Positions 37,909 through 48,188 are shown, counted from the stretch's first letter. The stretch is 64,000 bases of DNA from Myxococcales bacterium (GCA_016709545.1 JADJMO010000016.1:186001-250000), one strand, 5' to 3'. Notes: generated by a model from the letters alone, not told the origin. Translations and numbers: made by a program.

Positions 37909-39683
37909 GGTCCCTCCTCGTCGAGGTGAGCGCCCGCGTCGTCGCGCGCGGTGGCCTCGCGGGCGGGGGCGAGGGCCGCGTCGAGGTCGAACGTGGGCAC
38001 GTCGAGCGACGACAGGCGGCGGTCGAACGCGGGTCGGAACTTGGTGAGGCCGTCGAGCACGGCGTTGCCCGCGGTGTGCCCGAGCCCGCAGTGGCTCGTC
38101 GCCTTCAGCAAGCGCGAGACCTGGAGGAGCTCGTCCACGTCGCGCCGGGAGCCCTTGCCGGCGACGACGCGCCCGAGGATCTGCCTCTGCACCGTGGTGC
38201 CGACCCGACACGGCGTGCAGAACCCACAGCTCTCGTGGGCGAAGAAGTGGGCGAAATTGTCGAGGACCGAGAGCACGTCGCGCGAGTCGTCGAACACCAT
38301 GAACGCGCCGGCGCTCGGCACGTCCTCGAAGGCGACGCGGCGATCGAACTCGCTCGCGGAGACCAGCACGCCGGAGGGACCACCGACCATGACCGCCTGG
38401 GTCTTGGTCGCGCCGGCCGCGGTGAGGAGGGTGCGGATCGAGGTGCCGAACGGGAACTCGTAGATCCCGGGGCGCGCGACGTCGCCGGACACCGAGTGGA
38501 TCTTGGTGCCCGCCGACTTGGGGGTGCCGACGGCGCGGAACCAGTCGGCGCCGCGCGCGGCGATCAGCGCGGCCGCCACGAGCGTCTCCACGTTGTTCAC
38601 GACGGTCGGCTGCTGGCGGTAGCCGTGGGTGACCGGATACGGCGGACGGTTGCGCGGGATGCCGCGCTTGCCCTCGAGCGACTCGAGCAGCGCGGACTCC
38701 TCGCCGCAGACGTAGGCGCCGGCGCCGAGGTGGATCTCGACGTCGAAGTCGAACCCCGGGACACCGCGGATGCCGGCGCCGAGGAGGCCCGCGCGGCGCC
38801 GCTCCTCGAGCAGCGCCTCGAGCGCGGGCAGGAGGAACAGGTACTCGCCGCGCAGGTAGATCAGGCCCTTGTGCGCGCCCACGGCCCAGCCGGCGACGGT
38901 CATGCCCTCGACGACCAGGGGCGCCCACTCGCGGAGGAGCTCGCGGTCCTTGAACGTGCCCGGCTCGCCCTCGTCGGCGTTGCAGACGACGTAGCGCTGC
39001 TCGCCCGGGGCCGCCGCGCAGGCCTTCCACTTGGCGCCGGTGGAGAACCCGGCGCCCCCGCGGCCACGCAGCAGCGAGGCCTCGATCTCCGCGACGGTCC
39101 CGGCGCGTCCGCGCCCGCTCGCCGCGTCGATGCCGGCGCCCGGCGCGAGCTCGGTGCCGAGGAGGAGGTCCTTGCGCTCGACGTGGTGGTCGATGGTGAA
39201 GAGGTTGTCGGGCCACTGCTCGACGGGCGATCCCGCACGGATGAGGGAGGTGATGGCGCCGATGCGCGCCGGGGTGAGGCGCGCGATGGCGTGTCCGTTG
39301 ACCAGGAGCGCCGGCCCTTGATCGCAGAGGCCGGTGCACGAGGTGGCGCCCACGCTCACAAGGCCGTCGCGGCTCACCTCGCCGAGCTCGATGCGGAACG
39401 AGTCGAGCATGCGCTTCCGGAGCTCGTGACTGCCCGCCATCACGTCGGTGACGTTGTCGCTGAACAGCACGCGGAAGCGCCCGTGCGGTGTCGTGGCGAA
39501 GAACGCGTAGAAGCCGGCGACGCCTTCGACGTGGGCGCGAGACAGGTGCAGGAGGCGCGCGAGCTCGGTGATGGTCGGGGGCGAGATCCACCCTTCGACC
39601 GCCATCACCTCCCGGAGGATCTGCACCAGCCGGGAGCCATCTCCGCCGTGACGACCGACGAGCGCGGTGAGGTCGTGGTTCAC
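37905..39683 (-). CDS. hoxF: Hydrogenase diaphorase subunit HoxF (NAD/FMN-binding)
   Basis: 592 residues: a NuoE-like thioredoxin domain (about 15-150) fused to a NuoF-like domain. FMN/NAD motifs are RGRGGAGFSTGAKW, CNADEGEPGTFKDR and GAGAYVCGEESAL. The [4Fe-4S] motif is ESCGFCTPCRVGT. In the NuoE part only the pair CTGLC is seen; the first CxxxxC pair is absent, as I recall for other HoxF proteins. GTG 39683 is chosen because TACCGT lies 7 nt before it with TTGTGG 17 nt further up; GTG 39701 is the alternative. Confidence 0.92.
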   Translation of the reverse strand: MNHDLTALVGRHGGDGSRLVQILREVMAVEGWISPPTITELARLLHLSRAHVEGVAGFYAFFATTPHGRFRVLFSDNVTDVMAGSHELRKRMLDSFRIELGEVSRDGLVSVGATSCTGLCDQGPALLVNGHAIARLTPARIGAITSLIRAGSPVEQWPDNLFTIDHHVERKDLLLGTELAPGAGIDAASGRGRAGTVAEIEASLLRGRGGAGFSTGAKWKACAAAPGEQRYVVCNADEGEPGTFKDRELLREWAPLVVEGMTVAGWAVGAHKGLIYLRGEYLFLLPALEALLEERRRAGLLGAGIRGVPGFDFDVEIHLGAGAYVCGEESALLESLEGKRGIPRNRPPYPVTHGYRQQPTVVNNVETLVAAALIAARGADWFRAVGTPKSAGTKIHSVSGDVARPGIYEFPFGTSIRTLLTAAGATKTQAVMVGGPSGVLVSASEFDRRVAFEDVPSAGAFMVFDDSRDVLSVLDNFAHFFAHESCGFCTPCRVGTTVQRQILGRVVAGKGSRRDVDELLQVSRLLKATSHCGLGHTAGNAVLDGLTKFRPAFDRRLSSLDVPTFDLDAALAPAREATARDDAGAHLDEEGP

Positions 39684-39690
39684 GAGAACA

Positions 39691-39719
39691 ACGGTAGGCA
39701 CCGGGCCCGGGGGCCACAA
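39691..39719 (-). promoter_or_regulatory. Putative leaderless hox promoter
   Basis: On the minus strand TTGTGG (39719-39714), 17-nt spacer, TACCGT (39696-39691), then 7 nt to GTG 39683. It gives the hox genes their own promoter although the FKBP operon upstream runs the same way. Confidence 0.5.
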
Positions 39720-39807
39720 CGGGCCGGGCGCACGAGGAACCACGATTCTTCGCGATCTCCTCCCATGATCTGGCTCAAATGAGCACGGCGGAGACCGAGG
39801 TCGCGGG

Positions 39808-40376
39808 CTATTGCTCGTCGTCGAGCTCGGGGTGGACGACGACCTTGAGCTTGGCCTTGGGCGCGTCCTTGCGCGCGAGCGCGAGCTCCTGCGCGGTCGC
39901 GGCGCGGACGGCGCGCACGACGACGTCGAAGGTGAGGGCCTCGCCGGCGAGCGGGTGGTTCGCGTCGACGAGCACGGCGTCGTCGGTCACCTCGATCACG
40001 CGCAGGGTCAGATCGCGGCCCTGGTCGTCGCTCGCCGCGAGCTCGTCCTCGGCGGCCACGTCGGGGGGGAACTCGTCACGGTCGAACCACTGCTCGAGGC
40101 CCTCGTCGCGGGGGCCGTAGGCGTCTTCGGGGGCCACCTCGAGCACGCGCGTCTCGCCGGCGGCCATCCCCACGAGCCCCCGCTCGAGCCCGGGCACGAG
40201 GGCGCCGTAGCCGAACACGAAGCCGAGGGGCTTGCCGCCCGTCGGGGTCTCGGCGGCGGCGCTCGCGTCCTCGGCGCCCTCGGGGTCGGTCGGTTCGGTG
40301 GTCTCGATGACCTCGCCCTCGTCGTCGTAGAGGACGTAGTCGAGGACCACCCAGCAGTCCTTGGCGATGCGCATGC

Positions 40377-40380
<4 letters not shown>
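39808..40380 (-). CDS. FKBP-type peptidyl-prolyl isomerase, SlyD-like
   Basis: 190 residues. DYVLYDDEGEVIETT starts the FKBP domain. FVFGYGALVPGLERGLVGMAAGETRVLEVAPEDAYGPRDE is the flap region leading to an inserted IF-like domain, and VLVDANHPLAGEALTFDVVV closes it as in SlyD. An acidic Ala/Glu insert (PEGAEDASAAAE) is unusual. There is no His-rich tail, so no obvious SlyD nickel store, although a [NiFe] hydrogenase operon lies just downstream. The ATG overlaps the kinase stop (ATGA). Confidence 0.88.
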
Positions 40381-42343
<1,963 letters not shown>

Positions 42344-42347
<4 letters not shown>

Positions 42348-44314
42348 ACCTTGGGCGCGGCGAGGTGACCCTCGAGCGCGGAGGCCGCCACGACGAGCGG
42401 GCTCGCGAGGTAGACCTGTCCGGGCCCGCTGCGGCCGGGGAAGTTGCGGTTGATGGCGCTGACCGTGACCTGATCGGGGCTGTCCGAGACGCCGGGGCCA
42501 GCCTTGATGCAAGCGCCGCAGGAGGGGTCGACGAGGTGGGCGCCCGCCTGCTCGAACACCTGCAGGTAGCCGCGCTCCTCGGCGTACTTGCGGATGCGCT
42601 GCGAGCCGAACTGGATGTAGAGCTGCACGCCCTCCTTCACCTTGCGGCCGTCCTTCACGGCGCGCGCGAGGACCGCGGCGTACATGTCCATGTCGGCCTT
42701 CTTGCCGCCGGTGCACGACCCGCCGTAGGCGATCGTGACCGCGGGGGCCGCGCCCTTGGCGAGCAGCTCGCGGAGCGGGATGCCGTTGCGGGGATCGCCC
42801 GGCGTCGCGACCATGGGCTCGATCGCCGAGAGGTCGATGTCGAAGGTGGCGAAGTAGGTCGCTCCGGGGTCGCCCTCGACGATGCGGGCGCGGACGGCGG
42901 CCTTGTCGAGGCCGCGCATCTCGTGCAGGTAGTCGACGACGACCTCGTCGGCGGCGACGACGCCGGTGAAGCCGCCGGCCTCGACGGCCATGTTGGTGAG
43001 CGTGGCGCGCTCGTCGAGGGCCATCGCGGTGACGCCCTCGCCCTGGAACTCGAGCACCTTGCCGATGCCGTCGCCGCCGCGGAAGAACGGCTGCGCGAGG
43101 ATGTGCAGCATCACGTCCTTGGCGCAGACGCCGGGCTGCATGCGGCCGGTCAGGCGGAAGCGCACGGTCTCGGGGACCTTCACCCGGACATCGCGCGTGA
43201 ACCACGCGTTGGCCATGTCGGTCGACCCGACACCGAAGGCGAAGGCGCCGAGCGCGCCGCCCATGCAGGTGTGGCTGTCGGTGCCGGCGATGACGTCGCC
43301 CGGCATGCCGAGCTCCTCGATCACCATGTTGTGGCAGATGGCCTCGCTCCCCACGAGCTTGCCGTCGCGGTGCACCTCGCCGTAGAGCTTGAGGCCCATC
43401 TCGGTGGCGAAATCCTGCTGCACGACCGCGAGCTTCTTGGCCTGCTCGTCGAGCCCCATCTCGCGGTGGGCGCGCGGCATGATGAGGTCGAGGAAGGTGA
43501 GGTGGTCGCGGAACGCGAACACCGACGCCGGATCCTGCACGCGCGTGCCCTTGTCGAAGCCCGAAGCGAACAGGGCCGCGGCCATCGGCGTGACGTACTC
43601 GTGGGAGAAGCGCACGTCGGCGCGCACGAACGTGGCGTCGCCCGGGGCGACGGCGGTCACGCCGAGCTGGCCGGTCTTGGCGTCGACGACGGCGTGGCGC
43701 GCGAGGATCTTCTCGACCAGGGTCATCGGCCGCGTGGTGGTGGTGATGGCGGGCGGCGAGAGCTCGCCGGCCATGCGGCGCTTGTTGTAGGCGAAGAGGC
43801 CGCCACACTCGACGATGGCGGCGCTGATCGGGTCGAGCCCCTTGGTGAACTCGGAGAGCGGGATGGACTCGCCCTTCTTGATGCGGTCCAGGATGCCGAA
43901 ATCGGTCGTCGTGAGCAGGCCGATGTTCTGGCAGTTCTGCCCGTAGATCTTCTCGATGCTCTTCGCGACGACGAGCTTCACGCCGGCGGCGAGCTCGGCG
44001 AACGGCGCGGTCTCGCGCGAGCTGCCGCACCCCTTGGAGGCGCCGCTCACGACGACCTGGAACTTGCCGTCCTTGAGCGCGTCGCGCGGGAACACGTTGC
44101 CGCGCAGGCCCACGAACGCGTACCGGGCCAGGGTCTCGTCGTAGTAGTAACAGACCCACCCCGGCGTGATCTCGTCGGTGGAGATGTTGGAGATGAGCGA
44201 CGCGGCGCCGTCCCACGCCAGATCCTGCCCGCCCAGCTGTTGCCGGAGGAGCTCGGGATCTTCGGTGAGGTAGAGGACGCGGCCGTCGATCCGGAGGGAA
44301 GATTCAGGGTGCAT
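42344..44314 (-). CDS. Aconitase-family hydratase with N-terminal swivel domain
   Basis: 656 residues. The swivel (LeuD-like) domain comes first (about 25-125: FPRDALKDGKFQVVVSGASKGCGSSRETAPFAELAAGVKLVVAKSIEK in part). The Fe-S catalytic domains follow, with cluster cysteines in AGTDSHTCMGG and DPSCGACIKAGPG, and a GGSCTGGKKADM segment where most relatives have SCTNGR. This 4-1-2-3 order is as in AcnB without its HEAT-like domain. It may be an aconitase, homoaconitase or isopropylmalate isomerase; context does not decide. The residue just after SCT is unusual. Confidence 0.8.
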
Positions 44315-44395
44315 CGAGGGTTCCGAGAATGGTCGAGCACGATAGGCGGCGGAGGGTCCGGGCCGCAACGGCCCTGCGCTGTCACCCAGGGCACC

Positions 44396-44424
44396 TTGCG
44401 CGGAGGCTCGAAGTTCGCTAGCGT
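44396..44424 (+). promoter_or_regulatory. Putative promoter for the 52-residue protein
   Basis: TTGCGC (44396-44401), 17-nt spacer, TAGCGT (44419-44424); the start codon is 39 nt downstream with GAGGAG in between. Confidence 0.4.
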
Positions 44425-44463
44425 TCGCCCCCCTTTTCCGAAACCGCGAGGAGACTGTACGTA

Positions 44464-44622
44464 ATGGCCAACCGCGCCATCTGGAATGTTCGCCGCCGCC
44501 ACGAGTGGCTGGCCACCCCGCAGAAGCCGAAGAAGATGAAGCGCTCCGGGCGCCTTCGTATCGGTCTTCAGGATGCCATGGACCGCAAGGCCGGCGCCGA
44601 GCCTGCCCAGCCCACTTCCTGA
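44464..44622 (+). CDS. 52-residue highly basic protein
   Basis: ATG 44464 to TGA 44622. The sequence begins MANRAIWNVRRRHEWLATPQ and continues KPKKMKRSGRLRI, with many Lys/Arg and Trp residues and no membrane segment. GAGGAG lies 10-15 nt upstream and a -35/-10 pair further up. A nucleic-acid or ribosome-associated role is possible from composition alone; no family recognised. It lies between the divergent aconitase gene and tRNA-Leu. Confidence 0.6.
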   Translation: MANRAIWNVRRRHEWLATPQKPKKMKRSGRLRIGLQDAMDRKAGAEPAQPTS

Positions 44623-44714
44623 ACAGCTCCTCCAACCCCTCGGGCCGCGACGTCCTCGTGACGGGTGCGGCCTGTGGTGCTTAACTGGGGTGCTCAAGTG
44701 GCCCCCTCCGGCTC

Positions 44715-44796
44715 GCGACGGTGGCGGAACTGGCATACGCACAGGGTTTAGGTTCCTGCGCCGCAAGGCTTGAGGGTTCGAGTCCCTCCCGTCGCA
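44715..44796 (+). tRNA. tRNA-Leu (anticodon UAG)
   Basis: The acceptor arm GCGACGG pairs perfectly with CCGTCGC. Anticodon stem CAGGG/TCCTG closes the loop TTTAGGT, giving anticodon TAG. T-arm GAGGGTTCGAGTCCCTC is canonical. A variable arm is present as expected for Leu. The discriminator is A; CCA is not encoded. Confidence 0.95.
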
Positions 44797-44850
44797 CCCC
44801 TTGTTTTTGGCTGCGCTGCGCGAGCGAGCCAGTGACTGCGACCGCGAGTC

Positions 44851-45258
44851 CTACCCGCCGTCGCTTGCATCCGCCGGGCCTGCTTCGGTGCCCGGGCACG
44901 GCACGAACGACGCGGTCCAGCTGTAGTACGGCGCGCCCTCCGAGGGCTTGACCAGGGTGCAGGTCGTCCGTGTCGACTTGGTCGGGCAGAAGCCGAAGTA
45001 GTCGCAGACCTTTCCGACGTTGTCCTTGTTGCACGGCCCGACGCTGGGCTGGCAAGGGCAGCCATCGGTCCGGGGCGGGAACCGCGGGGGCGCACAGCCC
45101 TCGTCAGCGTCCGCCTCGGCCTCGAGGGCCGCGTCGGTCGCGACGTCGAGTGCGCTGTCGAGCGTGGTGGAGGTGTCGGGCGCCGCATCGACGCCCGCGT
45201 CGGGCGTCGCGGCACTGGTACACCCGACGAGCAGCCACGCGGGGAACAGCGGCCTCAT
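44851..45258 (-). CDS. Tandem Cys-rich lipoprotein, copy 1 (odd type)
   Basis: 135 residues, last gene of the array. Lipobox LVGC (Cys13), an Asp/Ala/Glu tether with PDAGVDAAPDTS, then a small Cys-rich domain: GCAPPRFPPRTDGCPCQ, VGPCNKDNVGKVCDYFGFC, TRTTCTLVKPSEGAPYYSW and FVPCPG, ending DASDGG. Eight cysteines follow the lipid Cys. The PTKSTRT patch differs from copies 3 and 5 (PSSPTRT). Function unknown. Confidence 0.75.
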   Translation of the reverse strand: MRPLFPAWLLVGCTSAATPDAGVDAAPDTSTTLDSALDVATDAALEAEADADEGCAPPRFPPRTDGCPCQPSVGPCNKDNVGKVCDYFGFCPTKSTRTTCTLVKPSEGAPYYSWTASFVPCPGTEAGPADASDGG

Positions 45259-45267
45259 CCTCGCAGT

Positions 45268-45678
45268 CTACCCGCCGTCGCTGGCGTCCGCCGGGCCGGC
45301 TTCGGTGCCCGGGCACGGCACGAACGACCCGATCCAGTTGTAGTACGGCGCGCCCTCCGAGGGCTTCACCAGCGTGCACGTCTCGCGAGTCGACTTGGTC
45401 GGGCAGAAGCCGAAGTAGTCGCAGACCTTTCCGACGTTGTCCTTGTTGCACGGCCCGACGCTGGGCTGGCAAGGGCAGCCATCGGTCCGGGGCGGGAACC
45501 GCGGCGGGGCACAGCTCGTCAGCGTCCGCCTCGGCCTCGAGGCCGCGTCGGTCGCGACGTCGGAAGACGCGCTGTCGAGCGTGCCGGACGTGTCGGGCGC
45601 CGCGTCGACGCCCGCGTCGGGCGCCGCTGCCCCCGCACAACCGACGACGAGCAGCCACGCGGGGAACAGCGGCCTCAT
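45268..45678 (-). CDS. Tandem Cys-rich lipoprotein, copy 2 (even type)
   Basis: 136 residues; lipobox LVVGC. The tether reads ASRPRRTLTSC instead of ALEAEADADEGC. Two losses explain this (two bases near 45515, one near 45541): together they shift and then restore the frame, changing about ten residues only. The Cys domain is intact with TRETC and YYNWIGS, as in copy 7. Either real drift or two assembly errors. Confidence 0.7.
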   Translation of the reverse strand: MRPLFPAWLLVVGCAGAAAPDAGVDAAPDTSGTLDSASSDVATDAASRPRRTLTSCAPPRFPPRTDGCPCQPSVGPCNKDNVGKVCDYFGFCPTKSTRETCTLVKPSEGAPYYNWIGSFVPCPGTEAGPADASDGG

Positions 45679-46097
45679 CCTCGCAGTCTACCCGCCGTCG
45701 CTGGCGTCCGTCGGCCGGCTTCGGTGCCTGGGCACGGCACGAACGACGCGGTCCAGCTGTAGTACGGCGCGCCCTCCGAGGGCTTGACCAGGGTGCAGGT
45801 CGTCCGTGTCGGACTGCTGGGGCAGAAGCCGAAGTAGTCGCAGACCTTGCCGACGTTGTCCTTGTTGCACGGCCCGACGCTGGGCTGGCAAGGGCAGCCA
45901 TCGGTCCGGGGCGGGAACAGCGGCGGCGCACAGCCCTCGTCAGCGTCCGCCTCGGCCTCGAGGGCCGCGTCGGTCGCGACGTCCGGCAACGCGCTGTCGA
46001 GCGTGGTGGACGTGTCGGGCGCCGCGTCGACGCCCGCGTCGGGCGTCGCGGCACTGGTACAACCGACGAGCAGCCACGCGGGGAACAGCGGCCTCAT
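45675..46097 (-). CDS. Tandem Cys-rich lipoprotein, copy 3 (odd type, shifted end)
   Basis: 140 residues as sequenced. Identical in plan to copy 1, with LFPPRTDG and PSSPTRT. One G is missing near 45712, so the usual ending GPADASDGG becomes GRRTPATAGRLRG and the stop moves to overlap copy 2. With the base restored it would stop at 45688. Confidence 0.7.
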   Translation of the reverse strand: MRPLFPAWLLVGCTSAATPDAGVDAAPDTSTTLDSALPDVATDAALEAEADADEGCAPPLFPPRTDGCPCQPSVGPCNKDNVGKVCDYFGFCPSSPTRTTCTLVKPSEGAPYYSWTASFVPCPGTEAGRRTPATAGRLRG

Positions 46098-46106
46098 CCT
46101 CGCAGT

Positions 46107-46520
46107 CTACCCGCCGTCGCTGGCGTCCGTCGGGCCGGCTTCGGCGCCGGGGCACGGCACGAACGAGCCGATCCAGCTGTAGTAGGGCGCGCCCTCCGAG
46201 GGCTTCACCAGGGTGCACGTTTCGCGAGTGGAACTGCTGGGGCAGAAGCCGAAGTAGTCGCAGACCTTTCCGACGTTGTCCTTGTTGCACGGCCCGACGC
46301 TGGGCTGGCAAGGGCAGCCATCGGTCCGGGGCGGGAACAACGGGGGAGCACAGCCCTCGTCGGCGTCCGCCTCGGCCTCGAGGGCCGCGTCGGTCGCGAC
46401 GTCGGAAGACGCGCTGTCGAGCGTGCCGGACGTGTCGGGCGCCGCGTCGACGCCCGCGTCGGGCGCCGCTGCCCCCGCACAACCGACGACGAGCAGCCAC
46501 GCGGGGAACAGCGGCCTCAT
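46107..46520 (-). CDS. Tandem Cys-rich lipoprotein, copy 4 (even type)
   Basis: 137 residues; lipobox LVVGC, PDTSGTLDSASSD tether shared with copy 2, intact Cys domain with PSSSTRE, YYSWIGS and the CPGAE ending also seen in copy 6. The mixture of copy-specific patches suggests exchange between copies. Confidence 0.75.
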   Translation of the reverse strand: MRPLFPAWLLVVGCAGAAAPDAGVDAAPDTSGTLDSASSDVATDAALEAEADADEGCAPPLFPPRTDGCPCQPSVGPCNKDNVGKVCDYFGFCPSSSTRETCTLVKPSEGAPYYSWIGSFVPCPGAEAGPTDASDGG

Positions 46521-46529
46521 CCCCGCAGT

Positions 46530-46940
46530 CTACCCGCCGTCGCTGGTGTCCGCCGGGCCGGCTTCGGTGCCCGGGCAAGGCACGAACGACGCGATCCAGC
46601 TGTAGTAGGGCGCGCCCTCCGAGGGCTTGACCAGGGTGCAGGTCGTCCGTGTCGGACTGCTGGGGCAGAAGCCGAAGTAGTCGCAGACCTTTCCGACGTT
46701 GTCCTTGTTGCACGGCCCGACGCTGGGCTGGCAAGGGCAGCCATCGGTCCGGGGCGGGAACCGTGGGGGCGCACAGCCCTCGTCGGCGTCCGCCTCGGCC
46801 TCGAGGGCCGCGTCGGTCGCGACGTCCGGCAACGCGCTGTCGAGCGTGGTGGAAGTGTCGGGTGCCACGTCGACGCCCGCAGCGGGCGCCGCGGCACTGG
46901 TACAACCGACGAGCAGCCACGCGAAGAACAGCGGCCTCAT
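46530..46940 (-). CDS. Tandem Cys-rich lipoprotein, copy 5 (odd type)
   Basis: 136 residues; MRPLFFAWLLVGC signal. The tether has APAAGVDVAPDTS, otherwise like copy 3 with PSSPTRT and YYSWIAS. All eight domain cysteines are conserved and the ending is ADTSDGG. Confidence 0.75.
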   Translation of the reverse strand: MRPLFFAWLLVGCTSAAAPAAGVDVAPDTSTTLDSALPDVATDAALEAEADADEGCAPPRFPPRTDGCPCQPSVGPCNKDNVGKVCDYFGFCPSSPTRTTCTLVKPSEGAPYYSWIASFVPCPGTEAGPADTSDGG

Positions 46941-46949
46941 CCTCGCAGT

Positions 46950-47360
46950 CTACCCGCCGTCGCTGGCGTCCGTCGGGCCGGCTTCGGCGCCGGGGCAAGC
47001 CACTCCGGAGCTGACCCACTGGTAGTACGGCGCGCCCTCCGAGGGCTTCACCAGCGTGCACGTCTCGCGAGTCGACTTGGTCGGGCAGAAGCCGAAGTAG
47101 TCGCAGACCTTTCCGACGTTGTCCTTGTTGCACGGCCCGACGCTGGGCTGGCAAGGGCAGCCATCGGTCCGGGGCGGGAACAACGGGGGAGCACAGCCCT
47201 CGTCGGCGTCCGCCTCGGCCTCGAGGGCCGCGTCGGTCGCGACGTCGGGGAGCGCGCTGTCGAGCGTGGTGGAGGTGTCCGGCGCCGCATCGACGCCCAC
47301 GTCGGGCGCCGCCGCACCCGCACACCCGACCAGCAGCCACGCAGCGAACAGCGGCCTCAT
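46950..47360 (-). CDS. Tandem Cys-rich lipoprotein, copy 6 (even type, most diverged patch)
   Basis: 136 residues; start at 47360. The signal MRPLFAAWLLVGCAG joins features of both types. The patch after the conserved EGAPYY is QWVSSGVACPGAE, the most different in the array, while the flanking sequence is nearly identical to its neighbours. Cysteines are conserved. Confidence 0.75.
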   Translation of the reverse strand: MRPLFAAWLLVGCAGAAAPDVGVDAAPDTSTTLDSALPDVATDAALEAEADADEGCAPPLFPPRTDGCPCQPSVGPCNKDNVGKVCDYFGFCPTKSTRETCTLVKPSEGAPYYQWVSSGVACPGAEAGPTDASDGG

Positions 47361-47368
47361 CCCAACAG

Positions 47369-47797
47369 TCACCCGCCGTCGCTGGCGTCCGTCGGGCCGG
47401 CTTCGGTGCCCGGGCACGGCACGAACGACCCGATCCAGTTGTAGTACGGCGCGCCCTCCGAGGGCTTCACCAGCGTGCACGTCTCGCGAGTTGACTTGGT
47501 CGGGCAGAAGCCGAAGTAGTCGCAGACCTTGCCGACGTTGTCCTTGTTGCACGGCCCGACGCTGGGCTGGCAAGGGCAGCCATCGGTCCGGGGCGGGAAC
47601 AACGGGGGCGCACAGCCCTCGTCGGCGTCCGCCTCAGCCTCGAGGGCCGCATCGGTCGCGACGTCCGAGAACGCGCTGTCGAGCGCGGTGGAGGTGTCCG
47701 GCGCCGCATCGACGCCCGCGTCGGGCGCCGCCGCGGGTGACTCGCAGCCCACGAGACCGATCGCAAACACTCCCAGGGCCAACGCTAGCTTCGCCAT
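47369..47797 (-). CDS. Tandem Cys-rich lipoprotein, copy 7 (array founder?)
   Basis: 142 residues from the ATG at 47797 (GTG 47800 possible). Its signal peptide (MAKLALALGVFAIGLVGC) is unrelated to those of copies 1-6, but everything after PDAGVDAAPDTST matches them. It is the promoter-proximal copy; its ATG shares a base with the upstream stop (TGATG). This suggests copy 7 is the original and the others arose downstream after a signal-peptide change. Confidence 0.8.
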   Translation of the reverse strand: MAKLALALGVFAIGLVGCESPAAAPDAGVDAAPDTSTALDSAFSDVATDAALEAEADADEGCAPPLFPPRTDGCPCQPSVGPCNKDNVGKVCDYFGFCPTKSTRETCTLVKPSEGAPYYNWIGSFVPCPGTEAGPTDASDGG

Positions 47798-48177
47798 CAC
47801 TCCACCTCCGGGCAGCCAGCGGCAAGGAGCGCCGTGCGTGAGAGGATCTCTCGCTTCCGCGTCGCGATCGCCTCGTCCGCGGCATCCGGCTTCAGCGCCC
47901 CTGCCCGGATCGTCTTGGCCTCGGCGGTGAGGCGCGCGTAGGCCGCCTGGACGCAGCCCGGGACCGCGCGCGCCTTCTTGGGGTCTTCGACAGGAAACGG
48001 CTTCGCCCCCTTCAGGTCGCCGGCGATGCGCTCGATGGCCGGAGCGGGTGCGCCGCCTTCGGGCCCGCTCTTGCCAGGCGGTGGCGTCCCTGCGCGCGCA
48101 GACTCGTGCGGTCCGAAGGCCGCCGCGACGAGCGCCGCGAGGCCGAGCAGGGAAGCGTGTCGGTGTCCTCTTCGCAT
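47797..48177 (-). CDS. Small exported protein linked to the lipoprotein array
   Basis: 126 residues from the ATG at 48177, which AAGGAG precedes. A signal peptide (LLGLAALVAAAFGP...SARA) leads to a Pro/Gly linker and one helical domain (CVQAAYARLTAEAKTIRAGALKPDAADEAIATRKREILSRTALLAAGC) with two Cys. Probably periplasmic or secreted. It starts 11 nt after the protease gene and ends in TGATG overlap with copy 7, tying protease and array into one operon. Confidence 0.65.
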   Translation of the reverse strand: MRRGHRHASLLGLAALVAAAFGPHESARAGTPPPGKSGPEGGAPAPAIERIAGDLKGAKPFPVEDPKKARAVPGCVQAAYARLTAEAKTIRAGALKPDAADEAIATRKREILSRTALLAAGCPEVE

Positions 48178-48188
48178 CGTGGTCTCCT

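Larger units (their letters stand above)
44851..47360 (-). repeat. Tandem array of about 420-bp lipoprotein-gene units
   Basis: Six near-identical direct repeats of about 420 bp (each a whole gene plus a 9-nt spacer), with a seventh, 5'-divergent copy reaching 47797. Odd and even copies differ consistently (LLVGCTS with TRTTC versus LLVVGCAG with TRETC), so the amplified unit was probably a pair of about 840 bp. Copies lie head to tail next to tRNA-Leu. Confidence 0.9.

Noticed and set aside
44797..44850. Terminator after tRNA-Leu (TTGTTTTTGG and nearby GC-rich repeats)
   Set aside because: The T-run precedes, rather than follows, the only weak hairpin, so it does not form a proper terminator in either direction.
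44715..47360. tRNA-Leu as an integration site for the lipoprotein array
   Set aside because: I found no copy of the tRNA 3' end at the far side and no integrase or transposase anywhere in the window.
44851..47800. Regular direct repeats resembling a CRISPR array
   Set aside because: The period is about 420 bp and each unit is a whole lipoprotein gene; there are no short spacers.
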